Source of the DNA: Planctomycetota bacterium
Lineage (GTDB): Bacteria > Planctomycetota > SZUA-567 > JAFGNG01
Assembly (NCBI GenBank): GCA_016927125.1
Contig: JAFGNG010000065.1
Coordinates: forward strand, 1-5,500
DNA length: 5,500 nt
Reading direction: 5' to 3'
Translations under genes and position numbers: made by a program
Notes under the pieces: generated by a model
Database searches by the model: none
Seen by the model: the letters and a program-made list of their open reading frames with translations, nothing else
What the model was told of the DNA's origin: nothing
Part shown: piece after piece, positions 1-5,490 of the stretch
Layout of the letters: each line of letters begins with the position of its first letter
Position numbering within the stretch: position 1 is the stretch's first letter

Positions 1-9
1 GCTTTTTTT
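1..9 (+). terminator. Possible T-run tail of an upstream terminator
   Basis: The window opens with GC followed by seven T. This is the same ending as the clear terminator at 1226-1268 (GGC then seven T). It may be the tail of a rho-independent terminator whose stem lies outside the window. Only the T-run is visible, so this is an inference. Confidence 0.25.
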
Positions 10-67
10 GTAAAATATTTTTGACGAAAAAATAATGAAGTTCTACCCCTGGCAAAGGCCATAATAA

Positions 68-80
68 AGTTTGACAAACT
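68..80. promoter_or_regulatory. Palindromic operator candidate over the -35 box
   Basis: AGTTTG-A-CAAACT is a perfect 13-bp dyad with 6-bp arms and one central base. The TTGACA -35 box (71-76) lies wholly inside it. A dimeric repressor bound here would occlude the promoter. The symmetry is seen directly; the regulator and its effect are inferred. Partial symmetry could arise by chance because TTGACA plus CAAA is easily extended. Confidence 0.4.
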
Positions 81-99
81 CTGCCGGATCTCATATATT
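71..99 (+). promoter_or_regulatory. Sigma70-type promoter of the repeat-protein gene
   Basis: A perfect -35 box TTGACA (71-76) is followed by a 17-bp spacer and the -10 box TATATT (94-99; five of six matches to TATAAT). Transcription would start near 106, giving a leader of about 117 nt before the ATG at 223. This is the best promoter in the window. The call rests on consensus matching only. Confidence 0.7.
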
Positions 100-114
100 T
101 GAAATACGGGAATA

Positions 115-151
115 TTCTATCAAATTAACAAAACTGGGGTTTTTGATAGAA
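115..151 (+). promoter_or_regulatory. 10-bp inverted repeat in the 5' leader
   Basis: TTCTATCAAA (115-124) is the exact reverse complement of TTTGATAGAA (142-151), with a 17-nt loop between. The repeat begins about 10 nt after the predicted transcription start. It could be an operator, or a 5' hairpin that stabilises or controls the mRNA. It is not a typical terminator, because the stem is AT-rich and no T-run follows it directly. Confidence 0.5.
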
Positions 152-222
152 GAATTATCACCGCAAATCAATGAAATTATTTTTTATCGGACTATGTCGG
201 CTTATTTTGAGGAGGAGATGCT

Positions 223-1200
223 ATGTTATACGCAAGAGTATTTGTAACCTTGGGGATTTGTATTGCTCTGTTAGGCGGGATCGCGATTGCCGCGGATGAA
301 GCTCCTGAAAAAATCCCGTTTACAGCGGGAATGAAGACTCCCGAACCCGGGGAAGGCTACAGCTACTGCCTGAAGACGGAGCCTGCGGTTTACAAAACTG
401 TTACCCATGAAGTTGAATCCGCAAAAGCCTCATCCTATCTTGAACCAGTCCCGGCAGAGTATGAAGAAAAGGATGTAACCATCCTGATCGCACCGGAAAA
501 ACGTATCCCCAGGCTGGTGAGTCCCGCGAAATACAAGACGGTTGAAATCAAAGAGCTGGCGCAGTCCGCGAGTGAGGATATCGTGGTGATCCCGGCGGAG
601 TGGAAATGGACTGAAAAGACGGTCGTGGTTCGCGAAGCCCACAAGGACCAGTCCATTGCCCCGGCAACCTATAAGACGGTTTCAGAAACCATCGAGGTCG
701 CCCCGGAACGGTCCACGGTTGCGAGAACCGAATGCGTCAAGGGAATGACCTGTTACGTTAAGGGCGAATGCCCGGCACAGAATATCACCGTCAAGAAGGA
801 AGTCCTGGACATGCCCGAGAAGAAGACCGATATCGACATCCCGGCCCTGACCAAGACTATCCGGATCCGCGAACTGGTGAAGCCTGCTTCCACCAAGACC
901 GTCAAGGTGCCTGAGCAATACCAGACCTATACCAAGCAGGTCCTGGAAGCCCCGGCCGAGTACGCCTATGACACAGTGCCAGCTAAATACAAGACTATCA
1001 AGAAGCTGGTCTTGACAAAAGCTGAGACCACCAAGCTGGTTAACCTTCCCGCTAAGACGGAGACCATTACCGAAAAGGTGCTGGATAAACCCGCTTCCAT
1101 GTACTGGGTCAAGATGCCGCTCAGCAATGTTCCCAAGGTATCACAGGTGCTGAGTAAGTACGAGAGCTTCCCCTGCGCCTCAGCGGAAGCCTTGAGGTAA
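223..1200 (+). CDS. Exported protein of tandem 23-residue PAxYKTV repeats
   Basis: This 325-residue protein probably acts in the periplasm or at the cell surface; its function is unknown. Residues 1-24 form a signal peptide: a short N-region with one Arg, a hydrophobic core, and AIA-A before the likely cleavage site near residue 23-24. No lipobox or later membrane segment is seen. From about residue 53 to 313 the chain consists of repeats marked by a Pro-Ala pair, with prolines at 54, 77, 101, 124, 147, 184, 207, 230, 253, 276 and 299. The consensus is roughly PAxYKTV, then a KxVL-type strand, then PAS or PEK. Similar repeats occur in bacterial envelope proteins, some with OmpA or peptidoglycan-binding domains, but no such domain is present here. 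A cysteine-bearing insertion (C171, C177, C183) interrupts the array; C49 and C317 flank it. The start is supported by AGGAGG at 210-215, seven bases before the ATG. The gene appears monocistronic, between its own promoter and terminator. Confidence 0.9.
   Translation: MLYARVFVTLGICIALLGGIAIAADEAPEKIPFTAGMKTPEPGEGYSYCLKTEPAVYKTVTHEVESAKASSYLEPVPAEYEEKDVTILIAPEKRIPRLVSPAKYKTVEIKELAQSASEDIVVIPAEWKWTEKTVVVREAHKDQSIAPATYKTVSETIEVAPERSTVARTECVKGMTCYVKGECPAQNITVKKEVLDMPEKKTDIDIPALTKTIRIRELVKPASTKTVKVPEQYQTYTKQVLEAPAEYAYDTVPAKYKTIKKLVLTKAETTKLVNLPAKTETITEKVLDKPASMYWVKMPLSNVPKVSQVLSKYESFPCASAEALR
379..1161 (+). repeat. Coding tandem repeat array, 69-nt (23-residue) period
   Basis: Eleven Pro-Ala-marked units are spaced 23, 24, 23, 23, 37, 23, 23, 23, 23 and 23 residues apart. 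The odd 37 equals one period plus 14 and marks the cysteine insertion. The unit starting at residue 229 has PE in place of PA, and the last unit has PL. The units are well diverged at DNA level, so this is an old, selected protein repeat and not a recent duplication or a slippage-prone array. Confidence 0.85.
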
Positions 1201-1225
1201 AATCTTGTTGTATAAAAACCCTCAT

Positions 1226-1268
1226 GCCGCCACCTCTTATCCATTGATAAGAGGCGGTGGCTTTTTTT
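1226..1268 (+). terminator. Strong rho-independent terminator
   Basis: The arms at 1226-1241 and 1246-1261 form a 16-bp stem with one G-U pair and one A-C mismatch, closed by the 4-nt loop CATT. Seven T follow (1262-1268). It lies 26 bases after the stop codon of the repeat-protein gene and should end its transcript, separating it from the next gene. Confidence 0.93.
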
Positions 1269-1318
1269 AGATAGCTTATTTGCCTGAAGTAATAGCGGTT
1301 AAACCTCTCCCTCTTTAA

Positions 1319-1335
1319 CCCTTGATTGAAGGGAG
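1319..1335 (+). promoter_or_regulatory. Ribosome binding site folded in a small hairpin
   Basis: The Shine-Dalgarno AAGGGAG (1329-1335) sits eight bases before the ATG at 1344 and decides that start. It can pair locally: CCCTT (1319-1323) with AAGGG (1329-1333), leaving a 5-nt loop. A competing arm CTCCCT (1307-1312) can pair with AGGGAG (1330-1335). Both would hide the site. A temperature- or factor-dependent translation control is possible, but a 5-bp stem may be chance. Confidence 0.35.
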
Positions 1336-1343
1336 TAACAATA

Positions 1344-2168
1344 ATGCCGAAAAGAATACTCTCTGCCCTGGTCATGGCAACGGTCCTGCTGCTGGTTACC
1401 GGCATGGCCCTCCCTCAGGGCGCCACTCTGCTCGAAACCTATGGCTCAATTCCCAAGGGCATAGTCCTGGAAGGCGCTGGCGAGAGCATGGAAGAGATCA
1501 CCGAGGCGGTGTATAACCGCGAGGAAAACAAGTTTCTGCTCAATCAGAAATATGCCTACCGCCTCCCGGTAGAACTGAAGGAATTCGCTATTATCCTTGA
1601 GGCAATCAGCCAGGATGACCGCCTGGGAATTTCTTACACCACCACCAAGGACTTTATTACCTTTGGCAAGCTCTCGGATCGTACCGTCGTCGCCAGGAAC
1701 CTTCTGAAAGCCGACCTGTTTCTGGGAGGAGTAGTGTACGGGATCCAGCGTCAGATCGGGAAACAGGAGCTGCCGGAAAATTATGAGCCGGTAGTAGTCG
1801 GCCTGGAGGAGATTAAAACCGCGGTTTGCTTCTCCTTTGTCGATTATATCTTTACCCTTGATCCGAAAAGCCTGGAGTACACCGCCTTCGCTCCCACTAT
1901 GCATATTACCGTGGTTCCCCTCTCCAAGAAACATGCGGCAGATGGCGGAAATTTGCCTGACCTGGAGCTGTTGGAGAAGGGTGAGGGCTTCGGTAAGAGC
2001 TTCGGCGTAGAATGCCAGCCCAATGTGGAGCATATCCTCGCCAACCGCGAGGAATACTTTAAGCTCCCCGTGGTTGCCACTGCGGTCCGGTACGGCGAAG
2101 CCGCTGCCTTTGCCCGCCGCTTGCGCGACAGCGGGATAGATCTTGCGGAATTGCTCAAGACTCTCTAA
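1344..2168 (+). CDS. Exported protein of unknown function, 274 residues
   Basis: I do not recognise a family. The protein begins MPKR followed by a hydrophobic stretch to about residue 22, a clear signal peptide, with cleavage probably around residues 22-27. It has no second membrane segment, so it should be released to the periplasm or outside. The mature part is a mixed, globular-looking sequence. It holds an acidic patch near residues 43-54, a well-structured stretch at about 56-105, a second core at 112-190 rich in aliphatic strands, two cysteines (C162, C224), and an amphipathic helix at the C-terminus (about 250-274). No catalytic motif stands out. An in-frame TTG at 1326 would add six residues, but it lies upstream of the Shine-Dalgarno AAGGGAG (1329-1335), so ATG 1344 is preferred. 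The gene follows a strong terminator and has no clear promoter box of its own, so how it is transcribed is unclear. Confidence 0.85.
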   Translation: MPKRILSALVMATVLLLVTGMALPQGATLLETYGSIPKGIVLEGAGESMEEITEAVYNREENKFLLNQKYAYRLPVELKEFAIILEAISQDDRLGISYTTTKDFITFGKLSDRTVVARNLLKADLFLGGVVYGIQRQIGKQELPENYEPVVVGLEEIKTAVCFSFVDYIFTLDPKSLEYTAFAPTMHITVVPLSKKHAADGGNLPDLELLEKGEGFGKSFGVECQPNVEHILANREEYFKLPVVATAVRYGEAAAFARRLRDSGIDLAELLKTL

Positions 2169-2203
2169 CCGAGCAACCAGCGGCGAATTTGCCTAAATAA
2201 TAA

Positions 2204-2233
2204 TGGAGAAAAACCGCTACTTTCGGTTATAAT
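2204..2233 (+). promoter_or_regulatory. Probable promoter of the small zinc-protein gene
   Basis: A perfect -10 box TATAAT (2228-2233) is preceded at 18 bp by TGGAGA (2204-2209), which matches the -35 consensus at four of six positions. Transcription would start near 2240, some 43 nt before the ATG. A small inverted repeat AACCG/CGGTT (2212-2216 and 2224-2228) lies in the spacer and touches the -10 box. The -35 match is weak. Confidence 0.45.
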
Positions 2234-2282
2234 CCCCGGACCGGCTAGAAGGAAATATATTACTTTATTTTAGGAGTCCAGA

Positions 2283-2519
2283 ATGGGGTTTGGTTTAATC
2301 CACGACAAGTGCGACTGGTGTAAGAAGGAAGTCTCCAAATTCAGTGCCGACCGGAGGGTTTTAACCGAGTATAACACGGTCTTCTGTGGTGATGAATGCC
2401 TGCAAGGGTTCATGGATAAGTTTGCGGACAACAAATTCACGATGGGTGGTGATACCATTCGCTTGACCCTGGAAGAGCACACCAAGGCCATGGAAGAAAA
2501 GGAGAACAAAGAAAAGTAA
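2283..2519 (+). CDS. Small CxxC-CxxxC zinc-finger-like protein
   Basis: This 78-residue protein has no signal peptide and is probably cytoplasmic. Cysteines C10 and C13 (motif CDWC) and C35 and C39 (motif CGDEC) give the pattern Cx2C-x21-Cx3C, which fits a single zinc ion held in a treble-clef or TRASH/MYM-like finger. The second pair starts a helix (ECLQGFMDKF), as is usual for such folds. The tail from about residue 64 is highly charged (EEHTKAMEEKENKEK) and probably helical or disordered. The start is supported by AGGAG (2272-2276), six bases before the ATG. It could sense metal, bind nucleic acid or serve as a protein-binding adaptor; the sequence does not decide. It has its own probable promoter, so it need not be co-transcribed with the upstream exported-protein gene. 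Confidence 0.8.
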   Translation: MGFGLIHDKCDWCKKEVSKFSADRRVLTEYNTVFCGDECLQGFMDKFADNKFTMGGDTIRLTLEEHTKAMEEKENKEK

Positions 2520-2585
2520 TTAGCCGTGCCGGTCGCTCTGCGCTTCTGTACTGCTTTTGCGATATAAATTCAACCCGCCTGGAAA

Positions 2586-5357
2586 TTATTCCGGCAGGCT
2601 ATGCCCATAATAGGTTTTCAAAACTATAAAATCATCCCAGTCAACCTTACCGCTGTTGTCAAAATCGCATTCCGGGTTCCAATTCGGTGACGAGGGAGTG
2701 GAACTGTAGGCAATGCGCAAGAGGGTAAAATCCTCGAAGTCGACTTTCCAGTCTTTATCCACATCGCCCGGTATCCAGGCAGTTAGCTCCAGGTACTCCG
2801 GCGCGCTCCAAACCCCGTAGGTATTCTTGACCCGGTGCGTTAACTGGTAAATCCCCGGGTTGAAGAAGTCGTGGAGAAAAGTCGCGCTGGTAGAGATCGT
2901 TTCCGTTCCCAACATCCATTCCCATCCGGTAATGGCGTCACCATCGGGATCATAGCTGCTGGCACTGGAAAAAGCCGCTGTCAAGGGGGTGAAATTAGCC
3001 GCGGGGGTAACCTCCGGTACGGCGACCGGGTTATTAAACCGGCTGAGGCTCAGGGTATAGTCAGCAATAGTCTGATTATCCCCGTTTTCATTGATTTTAA
3101 TGTAATAGGTGCCGGAGGGAAGCGCGGCGCTGCTGTTCCTGGCAATTAGGCTGAAGTTCCCGGTACCACTGTTATCATCGGTTGCAAGTAGGGTGGTTGA
3201 ACTATCCGGCCCGTAGAGTGAGAGCACGGTATCGTCACTGCCCGGCCCATCAGTTTCAATCTTAACTTCCGTAGATCTCGGCAACGTGAAGGCCACCCAG
3301 TCGGGATCGCCGATAGCATGGATGGTGCGGTCCTGGATTTCTCCTACGGTAATGGTATCATACGCGGGAGGCATATTATCCGGTTCATAAACATCCCCGG
3401 GTGAAACCACGAAGGAGAAAGTGAAGCTTTCCGAGTAAGAGGGAGCATAGGTTACGGTTAGAGTATATTCCACCAGTTCATTGCGGCTCAAGCCGCTGTC
3501 GAGATAAAACCGAAAGGGAGGAGATGGCTCCACGGAGGCAAAGGCGCCAAGGGTTCCGGCGCTGACAGTATCTGGCAGCATAATCATCACATTGGGACTC
3601 GAGCAGGAGATATCCACATTGACATTCTCTGCATCCGGGAAGTTTTCATTTACCAGCAGGGGTAGGATTTCCACAGTTTCGCCGATTTCAAGATAGCCGT
3701 TGCCATCCCCGCCAACATCGGTAAGGGTAACAGAATCCACAATTACATGAGGTGCCGGCGGTGTCCAGGCGGGATTGAGCATATTGAAGGCGTTCAGCCG
3801 GCGGGCCTCTGGCACAAACCCCAGCAGGCCCGGACGATGATCCGCCCGTTCCAGGATGCGGGTCTTTACCTGCAGGTGAGTCAGACCCGTTTCATACCCC
3901 CATAAGAGCGCAGCGGCTCCGGCCACATGGGGCGCTGCCGCGGAGGTGCCGCTGCCATAGATATACTCGCCGCCGGGTGCAGTGCTGCGAATTCCGGTGC
4001 CGGTAGCGGCAAGGTCAACGCTGGTTAGACCATAATTAGAGGACCAGTTTAACTCGTCATCATCGGTGGTATTTGCGACAGCAATAATATTATCCAGATC
4101 AAATGAAGCCGGATAAAACGGGGTGATGTCATTGTCAGACGCGTCATTGCCGGCGGCGGCAATAAAAAGAACGCCGGCCTGGTTGGCTACGGAAATAGCG
4201 ATTTCTAATTGCGTGGAATAGGGAAATCCACCCCAGGAATTGGAAGTAATCTTGATACCATTATTAGTAGCATAATTAATTGCTTCAATCGCATCGGAAT
4301 CATATCCAGAGCCGTTGGCATCCAGGAAGCGGAGCGCAACCAGCGAAACCTGCCAGTTTACCCCTGCCCCGCCAATAGCATTGTTTCCAACCGAGCCGAC
4401 AATCCCGGCGCAGTGGGTCCCGTGACCATGTTCATCCATGGGATCATTATTATCGTTAACAAAATTCCAGCCGTAGACATCATCATTATAACCGTTATGG
4501 TCATCATCTCGGTGATTACCTGGAGTTTCACCGGGGTTGGTCCACATATTGGCAGCGAGGTCCGGATGGGTATAGTCGATCCCGGAATCGATTATCGCCA
4601 CGGCGATGCTGGGATTGCCGGTAGTTATGTCCCACGCCTCGGGCGCGTCAATGTCCGCATCAGGGGTGCCCCCAAGCTGGCCGGTATTATGCAACGCCCA
4701 CTGGGGCGCGAAATTGGGATCATTGGGAAACAACGCCACGCTCCAGATATAATCCGGTCCAGCGGAACTGATATAAGCAGTTTCGGATTCATAGTTACTG
4801 ACCGTTTCCTCGATCGCTTCCGGCTCCAGGTATTGCTCAAAAGCAATGAGATACAACCTCGGCGTGTGCAGCTTGCGAAGAATGCTGGTGTTATATTTCT
4901 GGCTGATGGTTGCGAGCGCTTCCTCACTGACATCTTCGTGCAGCTTCACAATAATATGGTCCGCGACCATAGCTTCTTGGTTCAGGATTACTTCTTCCCC
5001 GCTGGTACTCTGAATTGTAAGCAGGGTTTCATCCGCCCGAACCAGGGGATATTTCAAGCGCTCTTCCCGCAAGATGCGTTTGCGCTTGACGCGGTGCTGG
5101 CCATCCGGGACAGATTGCTGGTTGAACAGTACCTGCGCCTGGTTGAATTTTATGAGGTGACTTTTCCTGGGGTTTTCAGGATCGGATTGTGCGCAATCTC
5201 CCACAATAAAAAAAAATACCAGCACTGCACAGAAAAAGACTCTCGCTGGATTTCTATTGCATACAACCCCTCCTCCAGGCCAAAAAGCTGGTCTGGTGAC
5301 GTAATCAGGCAGCTTGCAGCAAGTACAAATTAACTTTAAAGTTATCCAAAAAAACAT
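2586..5357 (-). CDS. Secreted subtilisin-family (S8) protease with PPC, PKD and dockerin domains
   Basis: This is an endoprotease of the subtilase family, made as a preproprotein and exported. Numbered from the ATG at 5357 (923 residues), a hydrophobic export segment lies at about 40-53. A prodomain of the fervidolysin/S8 N-terminal kind spans about 130-200, after a basic RVKRKR stretch near 89-94. The catalytic domain is about 246-492, with Asp257 in IIDSGID, His312 in GHGTHCAG, oxyanion Asn404 in AAGND and Ser472 in GTSAAAPH. The triad is complete. Downstream come a CARDB-like beta domain (about 537-652), a PPC domain (about 654-773, EPDN and DPDWVAF motifs), a PKD domain (about 778-860, YDPDGD) and a dockerin (about 862-920) with two calcium loops (DVDKDWKVD and DFDNSGKVD). 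The ATG at 5357 has GGAG eight bases upstream. The reading frame stays open to a GTG at 5417, but the true start may be near 5262, where a strong Shine-Dalgarno plus ATG is one base out of frame. The gene runs convergently to the zinc-protein gene. The domain calls are firm; the N-terminus is not. Confidence 0.93.
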   Translation of the reverse strand: MFFWITLKLICTCCKLPDYVTRPAFWPGGGVVCNRNPARVFFCAVLVFFFIVGDCAQSDPENPRKSHLIKFNQAQVLFNQQSVPDGQHRVKRKRILREERLKYPLVRADETLLTIQSTSGEEVILNQEAMVADHIIVKLHEDVSEEALATISQKYNTSILRKLHTPRLYLIAFEQYLEPEAIEETVSNYESETAYISSAGPDYIWSVALFPNDPNFAPQWALHNTGQLGGTPDADIDAPEAWDITTGNPSIAVAIIDSGIDYTHPDLAANMWTNPGETPGNHRDDDHNGYNDDVYGWNFVNDNNDPMDEHGHGTHCAGIVGSVGNNAIGGAGVNWQVSLVALRFLDANGSGYDSDAIEAINYATNNGIKITSNSWGGFPYSTQLEIAISVANQAGVLFIAAAGNDASDNDITPFYPASFDLDNIIAVANTTDDDELNWSSNYGLTSVDLAATGTGIRSTAPGGEYIYGSGTSAAAPHVAGAAALLWGYETGLTHLQVKTRILERADHRPGLLGFVPEARRLNAFNMLNPAWTPPAPHVIVDSVTLTDVGGDGNGYLEIGETVEILPLLVNENFPDAENVNVDISCSSPNVMIMLPDTVSAGTLGAFASVEPSPPFRFYLDSGLSRNELVEYTLTVTYAPSYSESFTFSFVVSPGDVYEPDNMPPAYDTITVGEIQDRTIHAIGDPDWVAFTLPRSTEVKIETDGPGSDDTVLSLYGPDSSTTLLATDDNSGTGNFSLIARNSSAALPSGTYYIKINENGDNQTIADYTLSLSRFNNPVAVPEVTPAANFTPLTAAFSSASSYDPDGDAITGWEWMLGTETISTSATFLHDFFNPGIYQLTHRVKNTYGVWSAPEYLELTAWIPGDVDKDWKVDFEDFTLLRIAYSSTPSSPNWNPECDFDNSGKVDWDDFIVLKTYYGHSLPE
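5260..5274 (-). promoter_or_regulatory. Perfect Shine-Dalgarno plus ATG, out of frame with the protease
   Basis: On the minus strand AGGAGG (5274-5269) is followed after six bases by ATG (5262-5260). That ATG reads Met-Gln-stop. Skipping the single C at 5259 would give Met-Asn-Arg-Asn-Pro-Ala-Arg followed by a hydrophobic core, a typical signal peptide in the protease frame. It is therefore the likely ancestral or true start of the protease, with an indel or sequencing error beside it. Confidence 0.5.
5331..5344. promoter_or_regulatory. Perfect 14-bp palindrome upstream of the protease signal sequence
   Basis: TAACTTTAAAGTTA is fully self-complementary. It lies 70 bases upstream of the strong Shine-Dalgarno/ATG at 5274-5260 and just downstream of the in-frame ATG at 5357. 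It looks like a dimer-binding operator in a promoter or leader. This fits better if translation starts near 5262 and this stretch is non-coding. An AT-rich palindrome of this length could also be chance. Confidence 0.35.
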
Positions 5358-5399
5358 TGTTGCTACTCCATAAATAGCAAAAAGTCCATTTCCTCCCAA

Positions 5400-5415
5400 G
5401 TTATAGTAATATAAC
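5400..5415. promoter_or_regulatory. GTTATA-4-TATAAC inverted repeat upstream of the protease
   Basis: The perfect 6-bp arms GTTATA and TATAAC surround GTAA. On the minus strand the arms contain TATATT and TATAAC, both near -10 boxes, but no acceptable -35 box lies upstream. It could be an operator or part of the protease promoter. It shares GTTA/TAAC ends with the palindrome at 5331-5344. Confidence 0.3.
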
Positions 5416-5490
5416 ACAGTAATCTCTGTTTTTATGATCTTTTATCGATTCTGTCTGGATTAATCACGAAATGCTGGCGGGAAGGATCAA

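Noticed and set aside
21..49. TTGACG as a second -35 box upstream of the repeat-protein gene
   Set aside because: At the proper spacing the downstream hexamer is TACCCC, which is not a -10 box.
379..1161. CRISPR or DNA-level satellite array
   Set aside because: The periodicity exists only in the protein. The DNA units are diverged, without conserved repeats and unique spacers.
1326..1343. TTG at 1326 as start of the orphan secreted protein
   Set aside because: The Shine-Dalgarno AAGGGAG lies downstream of this codon and is correctly spaced for ATG 1344, which also begins a normal signal peptide.
1446..2033. 195-codon open frame on the - strand opposite the orphan secreted gene
   Set aside because: The sense gene has a Shine-Dalgarno and a signal peptide. 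The antisense frame has neither and no recognisable domain.
2577..2599. Imperfect hairpin at the end of the protease gene as a shared convergent terminator
   Set aside because: GCCTG/CAGGC with a short, bulged inner stem is present, but no T-run follows on either strand and it overlaps the protease stop codon.
5070..5095. RVKRKR stretch as a furin-like processing site
   Set aside because: It precedes the prodomain, not the catalytic domain, and bacterial subtilases usually mature by self-cleavage. No basis for a separate convertase.
4209..5333. Long open frame (374 codons) on the + strand, antisense to the protease
   Set aside because: It lies wholly opposite a protease with intact catalytic motifs, its translation is Ile/Gly/Arg-biased with no domain, and no ribosome binding site was seen. 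It is a shadow of the protease codon pattern.
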